Shown piece by piece: positions 44,087 to 53,600 of a stretch of 64,000 nt of DNA. How positions within the stretch are numbered: the stretch's first letter is position 1; every line of letters starts with the position of its first letter. The DNA is from Pontibacter pamirensis (GTDB lineage: Bacteria > Bacteroidota > Bacteroidia > Cytophagales > Hymenobacteraceae). A model generated the notes under the pieces. The model searched no databases, was not told where the DNA came from, and was given only the letters and a program-made list of their open reading frames with translations. The DNA lies in contig NZ_SSNI01000011.1 of assembly GCF_010015475.1 (NCBI RefSeq), forward strand, positions 121,498 to 185,497, written 5' to 3'. Both the position numbers and the translations under genes were made by a program.

Positions 44087-44782
44087 TTAAGCTTGCTCCT
44101 GCTCCACCTTTTTGACAAAGACTTTCTCCAGCCTGCGCATAAAGTATAAGGACAGGATGAGCCATAGGATACCCATGGCATAGCCTGCCAGTACATCGGT
44201 GGCATAATGTACTTTCAGATAGATGCGGCTGTAGCCAATCAGGAGTATCAGCAGCGTGAGCAGCAGGGTAAGCAGCCAGCGCCATAGCGTATGACGCACT
44301 GTTCGCCAGACCACGTAGATCAACACACCATAAAAAGCACTGCCAATCATGGCGTGGCCACTGGGGAAACTAAGTCCCGATTGCTCCAGCATAGCAAACT
44401 CCGGGCGCGGCCGCTCAAAATACCGTTTCATTAACTGGTTCAGGATGGCACTGGACATCGAGATGAGCAGCACTTTGAGCGCAAGCCAGCGCAGGCCTTT
44501 AAAAAAGGAAAACACCAGCACAACAAGCGGCGGCACCACCATCAGGTACTCAGCAGAGGCAAAGAAAGAGATACCTATCATAAGTTGTGTGTTGCGCGGA
44601 GAGGTGTGGCGGTAGGCGAAGCGAAACAGCGCTTCATCCAGGGCAGTGTCTCGCTGCACAAATACCTCGTTCGCCATAAACAGGAAAAGCAGCAGGCACC
44701 CGAAGAATGTCACCCACAGCACGACTATCTCCACCGAAAGCAGGGCTAAAAGGCTGAGTAGTTTTTGTGTCAGGCGCTTCAT
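44087..44782 (-). CDS. PAP2 family phosphatase, first copy
   Basis: About 231 residues from the ATG at 44782 (MKRLTQKLL). A longer in-frame extension would run through the tRNA-Leu gene and is not credible. Six predicted helices and the three acid-phosphatase motifs are present: MKRYFERPRPEF, SFPSGHAM and SRIYLKVHYATD. It probably dephosphorylates a lipid such as undecaprenyl pyrophosphate or phosphatidylglycerophosphate. A paralogue lies on the other side of the tRNA on the same strand. Confidence 0.9.
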   Translation of the reverse strand: MKRLTQKLLSLLALLSVEIVVLWVTFFGCLLLFLFMANEVFVQRDTALDEALFRFAYRHTSPRNTQLMIGISFFASAEYLMVVPPLVVLVFSFFKGLRWLALKVLLISMSSAILNQLMKRYFERPRPEFAMLEQSGLSFPSGHAMIGSAFYGVLIYVVWRTVRHTLWRWLLTLLLTLLILLIGYSRIYLKVHYATDVLAGYAMGILWLILSLYFMRRLEKVFVKKVEQEQA

Positions 44783-44857
44783 AATCTGAACAGATATACG
44801 CTGTGCTGTTTCCCTTGTTAGCCCTAAACAATGCCTGAATGAAAAGGGTTGAAAACA

Positions 44858-44886
44858 AAAAAGCCAGTCCGAAGACTGGCTTTTTA
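44858..44886 (-). terminator. Terminator of tRNA-Leu
   Basis: A perfect 12-bp stem (AAAAAGCCAGTC with 44874-44885) and CGAA loop lie 10 bp downstream of the tRNA on its strand, with A/T runs on both sides. It separates the tRNA transcript from the PAP2 gene. Confidence 0.88.
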
Positions 44887-44895
44887 AACTTAGTG

Positions 44896-44977
44896 TGCGC
44901 ACGGGGAGATTCGAACTCCCACACCCGAAGGCACAGGCTTCTGAGACCTGCACGTCTACCAGTTTCGCCACGTGCGC
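44896..44977 (-). tRNA. tRNA-Leu (anticodon CAG)
   Basis: An 82-nt class II tRNA on the minus strand. The acceptor stem GCGCACG pairs with CGTGCGC and discriminator A follows. The D-loop contains AAACTGGTAGACG. The anticodon stem CAGGT/GCCTG encloses CTCAGAA, giving anticodon CAG for CUG codons. A variable arm with a TTCG loop follows, and the T-arm is GGGAG-TTCGAAT-CTCCC. No CCA is encoded. It sits between two PAP2 genes. Confidence 0.97.
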
Positions 44978-45091
44978 GAAACTCACTAAAAATTTAACGT
45001 CCCAAAACCCTTAACCCTTAATGATTGGGATTGCAAAGGTAACAGCTAGATTTTAATTTGCAATAAGGGCTCAAAAAAAATTGCAGAAAAA

Positions 45092-45805
45092 TCACACTGG
45101 TGTTTCCTCTTCCACCACCGGGTCCAGTTCTTTTTTAGAAAGCCGCTCCAGGCGGCGCAAAGCCCACAGCCCGACGACAACCCATATAAAGCCGGCAGAG
45201 AAACCCGCCAGCACGTCGGTAGCGTAATGCACCCGCAGATAGACTCGGCTAAACCCGATCAGTATTACAAAAATCACCAGCAGCGCCACCAGCACATTGC
45301 GCCATATCTTTGGCTGCACATTATGCCAGACCAAGTAAATTATCAGGCCATAGAAAGAAGCCGCCACCATGGAGTGTCCACTCGGAAAGCTCAACCCGGA
45401 AGCCTCTACCAAGGGCATAAGGGGCCTTGGCCTGTCGAAAAAGAACTTGAGGACGATGTTAAGGGTGATGCTGCCCAGCGCCACCACAGGCACCTTCACC
45501 GAGTACCACCGGTGCCTGCGCACGAACAGGAAGTAGGCAATAAGCAACAGGGCAGCAGGTGTGAGAAACTGCCTGGAGGCAAAAAAAGTGATAAACTTGA
45601 TAAAACTGTCCAGGGCAGGGCTGGCAATGTCTGCTGCAAAACTAAAGGCAGACTCATCCACACCTAATTTATCACCCTGTAGTATTTCGGCGCCTATATA
45701 CAAAAAGCAGATAATGCAGGCCAGAAACAGCAGCCATACAAATACCAGTTCCACTGTAAACAAGGCTGCGCCAGCCACTATCTTTCTAAATATTCGTTGG
45801 ATCAT
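45092..45805 (-). CDS. PAP2 family phosphatase, second copy
   Basis: A 237-residue six-helix membrane phosphatase. The catalytic triad of motifs reads KFFFDRPRPL, SFPSGHSM and SRVYLRVHYATD. It is clearly paralogous to the gene beyond the tRNA, sharing the sequence order and the N-terminal layout (VELVFVWLLFLACIICF). The tail is more acidic (DPVVEEETPV). It likely acts on a lipid (pyro)phosphate facing the periplasm. Its start lies just before the divergent thpR-like gene. Confidence 0.9.
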   Translation of the reverse strand: MIQRIFRKIVAGAALFTVELVFVWLLFLACIICFLYIGAEILQGDKLGVDESAFSFAADIASPALDSFIKFITFFASRQFLTPAALLLIAYFLFVRRHRWYSVKVPVVALGSITLNIVLKFFFDRPRPLMPLVEASGLSFPSGHSMVAASFYGLIIYLVWHNVQPKIWRNVLVALLVIFVILIGFSRVYLRVHYATDVLAGFSAGFIWVVVGLWALRRLERLSKKELDPVVEEETPV

Positions 45806-45910
45806 AAAGTTCGCAATTCATTTAAAATTGTTTACGGGTTTGTACCAAAGCACTCCCTCTTGTACGTACTTCATTTGGTAAAGGCATTGGTACGCTTATA
45901 TCCTAAAACT

Positions 45911-46456
45911 ATGAAAGACAGCATCAGGTTGTTTGTAGCAGCTGTTTTACCCGAAGCATTAAAACAGGAACTGCAGGAACAACTGCAAGTGTATGACCAT
46001 CCGTCTATCCGGCCCGTGCCTTCACAGAACCTGCACCTGACCCTCTTTTTCCTCGGTAATGTGCCCGTGCAGCAGCTTTTAACGATACAACAGGCAATAC
46101 GTGAGGTGGCACAGCGGCATCAGCCTTTTACGCTTGATTTTGAGTGTACAGAACCCGGCCCGAAACCCAGGCATCCCCGGCTGATATGGGCCCGCTTTGC
46201 CGCACACCCTGCTTTTGAGGCGCTAAGCCACGACCTGACACAGGCCCTGGCAGACGAGCCGCCCAAAAAGCAGAAGGCAATTCCGCATGTTACCCTGGCC
46301 CGCTTTCGCAAAGACAAGCCTGTACCGGAAAATCTCTTCACTATCACGGCAAAGGAACCACTGCAACTGCACGTTTCAGATATTGCTTTGTGGCAATCGG
46401 AACTGGCATCGCCTCATCCTGTCTATTCTGTGCTGGAGACTTATCCGCTGGGGTAA
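45911..46456 (+). CDS. thpR: RNA 2',3'-cyclic phosphodiesterase (ThpR/2'-5' ligase family)
   Basis: About 181 residues from the ATG at 45911 (MKDSIRLFVAA). The 2H-phosphoesterase motifs are NLHLTLFFLG (first His-x-Thr) and IPHVTLARFR (second). The enzyme opens RNA 2',3'-cyclic phosphates to 2'-phosphates in the cytoplasm. The upstream in-frame extension (to 45797) overlaps the promoter region of the divergent gene and is unlikely. A cinA-like gene follows by 56 bp. Confidence 0.9.
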   Translation: MKDSIRLFVAAVLPEALKQELQEQLQVYDHPSIRPVPSQNLHLTLFFLGNVPVQQLLTIQQAIREVAQRHQPFTLDFECTEPGPKPRHPRLIWARFAAHPAFEALSHDLTQALADEPPKKQKAIPHVTLARFRKDKPVPENLFTITAKEPLQLHVSDIALWQSELASPHPVYSVLETYPLG

Positions 46457-46512
46457 AACCTGCCGCTGCTATTTGCAGTATGTATAAGCCTGTGCCAAAA
46501 CAAAAAATTCCT

Positions 46513-47004
46513 ATGAAGCAAGATGACCTGACAAAGTTGGTGTTGGATTTAAAAGACAGAGGCCTGAAAGTAGCCTTTGCAGAGAGTTGTACAGCAGGAT
46601 TGCTTGCCTCTGAATTTGTAAAAGCCACAGGCAGCAGCGATGTGTTGTTAGGCAGCCTTGTGGTCTATCAGCCTAAGGTAAAGCAGAAGCTGCTGGGCGT
46701 AAGCAAAAGCACATTGAAGCTGTATAGCGCTGAATCGCAGCAGGTGACAAACGAGATGGTAATGGGGCTAAAAAAGCACTTGGATGCTGACATTAGCATC
46801 GCCACTACTGGTCTTGCAGGTGAGGGCGGCTCCGAAACTGCCGAGAAGCCCGTAGGCACCATGTTCGTTTCTTTCCTGTATGACGGCAAGGCAGAGGAAT
46901 TCCGCGAGGTGTTTGAAGGGGATACCAATAGCATCCGAAAGCAACTGGTTGATTATATTTTTGAGAAACTGCGTGGTGTAGTGGACGAGCATTACAACCG
47001 CTGA
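46513..47004 (+). CDS. CinA C-terminal domain protein (nicotinamide-nucleotide amidase type)
   Basis: About 163 residues from the ATG at 46513 (MKQDDLTK). The single CinA C-terminal domain shows VAFAESCTAGLLASEFVKATGSSDVLLGSLVVYQ, with the catalytic Ser in AESCTAG, and ATTGLAGEGGSETAEKPVGTMFVS later. Such proteins hydrolyse nicotinamide mononucleotide to nicotinate mononucleotide. No molybdopterin-binding N-terminal domain is present, so this is the short form (PncC-like). Its upstream in-frame extension overlaps thpR and is rejected. Confidence 0.88.
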   Translation: MKQDDLTKLVLDLKDRGLKVAFAESCTAGLLASEFVKATGSSDVLLGSLVVYQPKVKQKLLGVSKSTLKLYSAESQQVTNEMVMGLKKHLDADISIATTGLAGEGGSETAEKPVGTMFVSFLYDGKAEEFREVFEGDTNSIRKQLVDYIFEKLRGVVDEHYNR

Positions 47005-47040
47005 TGCTTATCTTAGCAGCCTGACTTTCTGCTATCAGCA

Positions 47041-47706
47041 TTGCCAAACCTCCCCGACAGCGGCTTTCACCGTGTAGCTTCCTTCTATGATCGCCTGGCG
47101 CGCCTGGTATATGGCGATGCGCTGGAACAGGCGCAGCTAAGCTTGCTTCCCCACCTGCCGCAACAGGGACGTGTGCTGGTGATTGGCGGTGGCAGCGGCT
47201 GGATACTAGAACAACTTTTACTCGCTGGCAAACAACTGGATATTCTTTACTTAGATGCTGCTCCTGCCATGCTGCAGCGGGCCCGGCATAGATTTGAACG
47301 TTTCCGGCAGCCACATCAATGCATGGTTTCCTTCAGGCTGGGTACTGAACAGGCGCTGCAGCCCCATGAGCAGTTTGAGGCGGTCATCACTCCTTTCCTG
47401 CTCGACCTCTTCCCCCCTCTACGCCTACAGCAGCTTATGCAAACCCTGGCAGCTGCGCTTACTCCCCACGGCCGCTGGCTCTTCGCCGATTTCTGGCCCA
47501 TGCAGCAGCCCCCACCCCTGCGGCAGCGGCTTCTGGTTTGGAGCATGTACTCTTTCTTTGGATTCGTGAGTGGTGTAAAAGCAAAGCAGCTTCCGGATTA
47601 TACGGCTCATTTCAACAGCTTAGGTTTTAAGGAAGAGTTTAGTCGAAGTTTTTATGAGGGGATGGTTCAGGCGAAGGTGTTTTACCTCTCCCCGGCCCTC
47701 TCCTAA
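47041..47706 (+). CDS. Class I SAM-dependent methyltransferase, TTG start
   Basis: A 221-residue Rossmann-type methyltransferase. The SAM motif reads VLVIGGGSGWILEQLL (about residues 45-60), followed by ILYLDAAPAMLQRARHRF and the FEAVITPFLLDLF segment. An in-frame stop at 47014 and the absence of ATG make TTG at 47041 the best start. The substrate is unknown. Its final residues (LSPALS) and stop codon are supplied by a palindromic repeat element, so the natural C-terminus may have been altered. Confidence 0.8.
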   Translation: MPNLPDSGFHRVASFYDRLARLVYGDALEQAQLSLLPHLPQQGRVLVIGGGSGWILEQLLLAGKQLDILYLDAAPAMLQRARHRFERFRQPHQCMVSFRLGTEQALQPHEQFEAVITPFLLDLFPPLRLQQLMQTLAAALTPHGRWLFADFWPMQQPPPLRQRLLVWSMYSFFGFVSGVKAKQLPDYTAHFNSLGFKEEFSRSFYEGMVQAKVFYLSPALS

Positions 47707-47723
47707 AAACAGGAGAGGGAGTT
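47685..47723. repeat. Palindromic repeat element, copy 1 (overlaps methyltransferase stop)
   Basis: CCCTCTCCT and AGGAGAGGG form a hairpin within a 39-bp block that is the reverse complement of the copy at 47817-47853 with two internal mismatches over 37 bases. The element's first part codes for the end of the upstream methyltransferase. Confidence 0.7.
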
Positions 47724-47816
47724 ATATCTTATATTTGGTTATCAAATTTAGGAGTTCTGACAACCTCCACAATATCAATAGCTATTGCACGCGAACGTTG
47801 CTAGCCTAATAGCAGG

Positions 47817-47853
47817 CTCCCTCTCCTGTTTTTAGGAGAGGGATGGGGAGAGG
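47817..47853. repeat. Palindromic repeat element, copy 2 (inverted)
   Basis: A second copy of the 37-bp block in opposite orientation, 94 bp from the first and just upstream of the M61 peptidase gene. Hairpin arms CCCTCTCCT/AGGAGAGGG surround a short T-rich loop. This type of CTCTCC-rich repeat is common between genes in this phylum. Confidence 0.7.
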
Positions 47854-47922
47854 TCATAATTGCACCTCACCGGCACAACCACTATATTTATATCTTGAAA
47901 ATTATTTTTTGAATCAGGATAA

Positions 47923-49773
47923 ATGAAACATAAACTATACTCCTTGCTGGGCCTTGCTCTTGGGCTGATGGTACAGCCGGTGCTGGCGCAGCAAAAAGTA
48001 GACTACAGACTTTCTTTTCCCAACGCAGTACACCACGAGGCAGAGATCCAGATCACCTTCTCCGATATAAAATCAGACACGCTGAAAGTGCTGATGCCGC
48101 GCACCTCGCCGGGGCGCTATGCCATTCATGAGTTTGCCAAGAACGTGTACAACGTGCGTGCAACCGATGCAGAGGGCAAGCCCCTGCAGATTTTCCGCCC
48201 TCGCACAAATGAATGGGACGTACTGGGACATAATGGCACTGTCACGGTGAACTACACGTTGTTTGCGGATCACGCTGATGGCACTTATGCCGGCGTGGAC
48301 GAAACGCACGCGCACCTGAACATGCCCGCTACCTTGATGTATGCCGAAACTTTCAAGACATCACCTGCCTATGTCACTTTTGCTATTCCGCATGGGAAAA
48401 ACTGGAAAGTAGCGACGCAGTTGAAACAGCAGCAGGGAAATACTTATTTCGCTCCGGATTTTCAGTACCTGATGGACAGCCCGACGGAGCTTAGTGACTT
48501 TAATTTCGCGGAGTGGACAGTGCAGGAGAACGATAAAACCAAAACGATACAGGTAGCCCTGCACCACCCCGGCACACCAGCGCAGTTCCAGGAGTATGTG
48601 GCGAAGACGAAGAAAATTGTAGCAGAACAGCGCGCAGTATTCGGACAGCTGCCGGATTATGATTTCGACCGCTACACCTTTATAGGCTGCTATATGCCGC
48701 AGGCTGTCGGTGATGGTATGGAGCACCGCAACTCCACTATCTTAACCAGTTCCCGCCCTTTAGGCGCTGCTACGAATGCTTTATTAAACACAGTATCCCA
48801 TGAAAAATTCCACGCCTGGAACGTGGAGCGCATCCGCCCAAATAGCCTGGAACCCTTCAACTTTCAAGAGGCGAACATGTCAGAGGCACTCTGGCTGGCA
48901 GAGGGCTTCACAAGTTATTACGGCGACCTGACCATGGCACGCAGCGGCATTTTCGACATTAAGAAGTATGCTGCTGACTTGGCCGGAGACCTGAATTATG
49001 TGCTGCTGTCCCCGGGCCGCCAGTATCATAGCTTGGTAGAGATGAGCATGCAGGCACCTTTTGTAGATGCCGCCCGCTCTGTAGACCCTGTGAACCGCCA
49101 CAACACCTTCATTTCCTACTACACCTATGGCAGCATGGCGGGGCTGGCCCTGGATTTGATGCTGCGCCAGAAATACAACAAAACCCTGGACGATTACTTG
49201 CAGGCGCTCTGGCGCAAATACGGACAACCGGAGAAGCCTTATACCTTAACTGATCTGGAAGAGACGCTGGCAGAGGTCTCCGGCGACAGGGCCTGGGCAG
49301 GGCAGTTTTTCCGCAACAGCGTACAGGGTAGCCAACTGCCGGATTTCACGCCACTTTTAGCTAAAGCTGGCTTTGAGCTGCGCAAAGCAAAGCCCGGTGA
49401 GGCAATGATAGCCATGGAGCCTTTGAAATACAGCGAGGCAGGCGCTGAACTTATGTCGGGCACTTTTGTGAATTCTGGTGCTTACAAAGCCGGCTTGGAT
49501 CGAACGGATGTCATCCTTACGCTGGATGGCCAGAAAATAAAGCGGGAAAAAGACCTGCAGAAAGTACTGAGCCAGCACAAGCCCGGCGATACTATACCGG
49601 TAACGTTCAGTCGCCTGGGGCAAACCCGCAGCACCACGCTGGTACTCGACGAGGTGCCCACGCTGGAGGTAGTTCCTTATGAGGCTATAGGCAAACAGCT
49701 GACACCGGAGATACAGCAATTCCGCCAGGCCTGGTTGGGTTCTAAGGCAAATGGCAGCGCCACAACAAACTAA
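47923..49773 (+). CDS. M61 family metallopeptidase with PDZ domain
   Basis: A 616-residue protein with a signal peptide ending at PVLAQ. The N-terminal beta domain (about 25-200) precedes the M61 gluzincin site: VSHEKFHAWNVERIRP, with HEKFH at 293-297, and the third ligand E327 in WLAEGFTSYYGDL. A PDZ domain follows (about 500-580, with FVNSGAYKAGLDRTDVILTLDG). M61 (glycyl aminopeptidase-like) enzymes act in the periplasm. All key residues are present. It follows a pair of inverted repeat elements and is followed closely by a small outer-membrane protein gene. Confidence 0.93.
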   Translation: MKHKLYSLLGLALGLMVQPVLAQQKVDYRLSFPNAVHHEAEIQITFSDIKSDTLKVLMPRTSPGRYAIHEFAKNVYNVRATDAEGKPLQIFRPRTNEWDVLGHNGTVTVNYTLFADHADGTYAGVDETHAHLNMPATLMYAETFKTSPAYVTFAIPHGKNWKVATQLKQQQGNTYFAPDFQYLMDSPTELSDFNFAEWTVQENDKTKTIQVALHHPGTPAQFQEYVAKTKKIVAEQRAVFGQLPDYDFDRYTFIGCYMPQAVGDGMEHRNSTILTSSRPLGAATNALLNTVSHEKFHAWNVERIRPNSLEPFNFQEANMSEALWLAEGFTSYYGDLTMARSGIFDIKKYAADLAGDLNYVLLSPGRQYHSLVEMSMQAPFVDAARSVDPVNRHNTFISYYTYGSMAGLALDLMLRQKYNKTLDDYLQALWRKYGQPEKPYTLTDLEETLAEVSGDRAWAGQFFRNSVQGSQLPDFTPLLAKAGFELRKAKPGEAMIAMEPLKYSEAGAELMSGTFVNSGAYKAGLDRTDVILTLDGQKIKREKDLQKVLSQHKPGDTIPVTFSRLGQTRSTTLVLDEVPTLEVVPYEAIGKQLTPEIQQFRQAWLGSKANGSATTN

Positions 49774-49866
49774 ATTCAAAGTCGTTGTGTGCTTAGGCAG
49801 GTAGGTTTTGATTTGAACTACTTTCCCCGTAACTTAGTATATAAAGATACACCACAGCCATTCCAC

Positions 49867-50541
49867 GTGAAAAACATATTTAAAACTATATTGGCGGCAG
49901 GCCTGCTCTTGACCGGCCAGGCAATGGCACAGGACGTGAAGCCAAGCTTAGACGCTGCACCAACACCTGATGTTTCAGCCGCCCCTGCTATTAGAGAAGC
50001 ATCTACTGCTCCAATGGCAGACGCAACCGCTGATGAGAAGCCAGCCTGGACAGGCCCGCGATTGAGCTATAGCCTCTCGACAGGCGCCAGCTTTAGCAGC
50101 GGCCTCGGCAATGCCCAGTTCGTTACGCCCTCTGTACGCTACCACCTAAATAACCGCTTCCGGGTAAATGCCAGCATGACGTACATGAACGTATCATCTT
50201 ACAATACACCTGCTTTTACACCGGAAGGAACTACTGTGATGTACCGCAACAACGGCGGCAGCCATTATATAGCCAGCGTAGGCGTAGATTACCTTGCCAG
50301 CGACAGGCTTGTTCTGAGCGGCAACATCTGGAAAGATTTTTCTAACCTGCCGGCGCAGAACCTAAATTATGGCCTGTATAGCCCCGGCCGCATGGGCGCT
50401 GACTTTCAGGCAACGTATAAAATCACTGAGAATTTCTCTGTATCAGGCGGCCTTCGCTACAGAGAAGGCGGTTCTCCTTTTGGCAGCCCGTTCTATGACC
50501 CAGGCTTCGGCCCTTACAACCGGACCGGATTTGGGTATTAA
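49867..50541 (+). CDS. Small outer-membrane beta-barrel-like protein, GTG start
   Basis: About 224 residues from the GTG at 49867, which gives a proper signal peptide (VKNIFKTILAAGLLLTGQAMA). A GTG further upstream at 49789 would add an odd leader. After an Ala/Asp/Pro-rich linker (about 22-60) the protein is a run of beta strands (RLSYSLSTGASFSSGLGN, RVNASMTYMNVSSY, VLSGNIWKDFS, FQATYKITENFSVSGGLRY) ending in the aromatic FGY, typical of a barrel. No family is recognised. It follows the M61 gene. Confidence 0.65.
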   Translation: MKNIFKTILAAGLLLTGQAMAQDVKPSLDAAPTPDVSAAPAIREASTAPMADATADEKPAWTGPRLSYSLSTGASFSSGLGNAQFVTPSVRYHLNNRFRVNASMTYMNVSSYNTPAFTPEGTTVMYRNNGGSHYIASVGVDYLASDRLVLSGNIWKDFSNLPAQNLNYGLYSPGRMGADFQATYKITENFSVSGGLRYREGGSPFGSPFYDPGFGPYNRTGFGY

Positions 50542-50563
50542 CTGAAATTTGTTAACACAGCAG

Positions 50564-50599
50564 AAAGCGCTTCTCCGTTTACCGGAGAAGCGCTTTTTA
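50564..50599. terminator. Bidirectional terminator between the barrel-like gene and the propeller gene
   Basis: A perfect 14-bp stem (AAAGCGCTTCTCCG with 50583-50596), 5-nt loop and T-tract between two convergent genes. Confidence 0.88.
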
Positions 50600-50653
50600 A
50601 TTGATGCGGGTGCATGTTTCTTACCCTGCCATACTTTGCCCTATACTCACTGG

Positions 50654-53600
50654 TTACTTTGACAGCACTACACGCTTAGTTATGGACTTACCTTTGAAAG
50701 TCATGCGGCATAAGTATACGCCCGTACTATACCTCTCTCCGTTGAACGTATAAGCATAATTGACTCCGGCCTCTGCCTTGCCATTGTGCAGTGTCTCCAG
50801 CAGCTTGCCATGCAGGGTGAAAACCTCCACCACTACCTTCTCCTCGGCCTGATCAAGTGTGAACTCAACTGTCAGATTACTGGAGAATGGGTTAGGGTAA
50901 ACCTGCAGCGGATCTGCAAACGCTTCCCCGAAAGCTTCCTCAGAATTTAAAACATAAGTAGTCATGCCTGTGCTTTCAGCTGCCAAATCACTCCACCCAC
51001 GCTTTTTCCAAAGATACTTCCATAGGTAATCCCGCAGGTAATCCCACAGCCAGTCTCCGACAAACGGTCCACCTGTCACCTCAAAGCTTTGTTCTTCCTC
51101 AGCGGCACTGTAGTTCTCATTGCCACTCTGGAAGGCTCTAACTGTCACTGTGCCGGTACCTGTCAGCGTAACCGTGCTACCCGAGACAGTGGCAGGACCA
51201 GAGACAACCTCAAAGCTCACCGGAAGGCCTGAAGAGGCGGTAGCGTCCAGTTCCAAAGGTGAGTCTGCTAACGTTTTGTCAGGAATATGGGCGAAACTAA
51301 TCGTTTGACTCGCCTTGGCTACTTCAAAGCTTTGGTCCACATCAGGAGCGGGACTATAGTTCTCATTGCCAGACTGAGAGGCTCTGACAGTAACAGTGCC
51401 AGTACTAGTAAAGGTGAGTTGGTCCTCTGAAAGGGTAGCAGGCCCTGACAGCACACTGAAAGTAACAGGCAAACCAGAGGAGGCTGTAGCCTCCAGCGTA
51501 ATCGGGTCGTCTGCCAGTGTTTTATTCCCGATGGCGTTAAAGGTGATGGTCTGGTCCTTGACTTCGTTTGCCAGCGTTACGTCAAAAGAGGCAAAGCTGG
51601 ACCTGGGCATTTCACCTACCATGGTAAACTGACCACCAGCGTAGAGGGTGTTGGAAGCTGGGTTATAATGCAGGGCATGCACAACATCGTTGAATTGCGG
51701 ATTTGTCCCCAGAGGCTCCCCGGTAGCAGCATCCAGCATGGCAAAGTAGTTGGCCTCCCGCTCTCCCGCTCTTGTAAACTGACCTCCTGCAAAAACATAC
51801 CCCTGCTCCCTGGTAAGGGTCAGTACCGTGTTGTTCAGTTCCGGATTCCAATCAGTCGCCTGCCCATTGGCCATGTGCAGGGAGGCAATATGGCTACGCG
51901 GCTGCCCGCCAATCTGAGAAAAGGACCCACCAGCATAGATAAGTGACTCGTCAATGGCCAGCGAATGCACCGTGCTGTCGGCGGAGGGGTCCCAGGAAGT
52001 AAGTTCTCCGTTAGACTTATCAAGGGCTGCAATATGACTGCGCTCCTGCCCGTCAATCTCCGTGAAAGCACCACCGGCATATACCGTCGTTTCACTCACA
52101 GCAAGCGCATGTACGGCATTGTTGGGTGTAAGCCTCCAGGTAACTGCGCCAGAGTTTCGCTCAAGAGCAGCAAGGTACTTCTCCCGCCAGGGGTGAGAAA
52201 CCCAGCCGCCGATATAAACAGTAGAGGCATCTACTGCCAGAGCATAAACAACACTATTATTTATCAAGCGGGGAGCCCAGGAGGTATTTTCCCCTGTAAA
52301 CCGGTTTACAGCACCGACAGCCCCGCGTCGCTCGCCATTAAGCTGGATAAAGCCTCCTCCCACATAGAGGATCGATCCGCTGACAACCAAAACCTCCACA
52401 CGACCGCTTATTTGTGGGTTCCAGGGCAGTACTTCTCCTGTACTGGCTTTGAAGGCTGCAAGGTTGCGATGTTCCCGAACCTGTAAAAAGTCAAACCTGC
52501 CGCCGACAAGCACTTCGTCGCTGTCTACAACCACCGCGTGCACCGGTCCGTTCGGTTTAGGCGCCCAGCCGGTGACCTGGCCTGTGGAGGCATCCAGCGC
52601 CGCAAGGTAAGGCTGCTCTTCTCCCCCTATCTGAGTGAACTCACCGCCAACGTAGAGCGTAGAGCCGGCCATGGTCATGCTATGCACCGTACCATTGGCC
52701 TGTGGGTCCCAAGTGGCCTGACCCGTAGAGGCATCCAACGCCGCCAGATGCATCCGCTCTTCTCCCCCTATCCGGGTGAACCTGCCCGCCGCGTAGAGGG
52801 TGGAGCCGGAAAGAAGCAGTTCTTGCACCCATTCGTTGGGCTGCGGGTTGAATTCCGTGACCTCACCGGAAGACAGGTCCAAGGCCACCAGCCGCTGCCG
52901 CTGCCGGTCCTTCAGAAAATCGAAGTTGCCGCCGACCAGCACTTCTTCCCCGCTCACAACCACCGCGTGCACCGGTCCGTCAGGGGCGGGAACCCAGTCG
53001 TTGGTCTGGCCTGTGGAGACATCCAGCGCCGCAAGGTAAGGCTGCTCTTCTCCCCCGACTTCGGTGAACTCGCCGCCCACATAGAGCGTAGAGCCGGACA
53101 GGGCCATGCTATTCACTGTTCCGTTAGGCTGCGGGCTCCAAGCAGTGGCCTGACCTGTGGAGGCATCCAAAGCCGCCAGATGCATCCGCTCTTCTCCCCC
53201 TATCCGGGTGAACCTGCCCGCCGCGTAGAGGGTGGAGCCGGAAAGAAGCAGCTCTTGCACCGCTTCGTCGGGCTGCGGGTTGAATCCGGTGACCTCCCCG
53301 GAAGACAGGTCCAAGGCCACCAGCCGCTGTCGCTGTCGGTCCTTCAGAAAATCAAAGTTGCCGCCGACCAGCACTTCATCATCGCCGTTCACGGCAACCA
53401 CCTGCACTGGTCTGTCAGGGGCGGGAGCCCAGTCGGTTGCCTGGCCCGTGGAGGTGCTCACCGCCCCCAGATGCAACCGCCCGGCTCCCCCTATTTGGGT
53501 GAACTCGCCCCCAAGGTAGAGCGTCGAGCCGGAAAGGTCTATATCCTGCACTATACCGTTAGGCTGCGGGTTCCAACCGGTGGCCTGTCCCGTGGAAACG

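Noticed and set aside
44783..44986. N-terminal extension of the first PAP2 protein
   Set aside because: The extension would be read through the tRNA-Leu gene and its terminator. The ATG at 44782 gives a normal PAP2 N-terminus.
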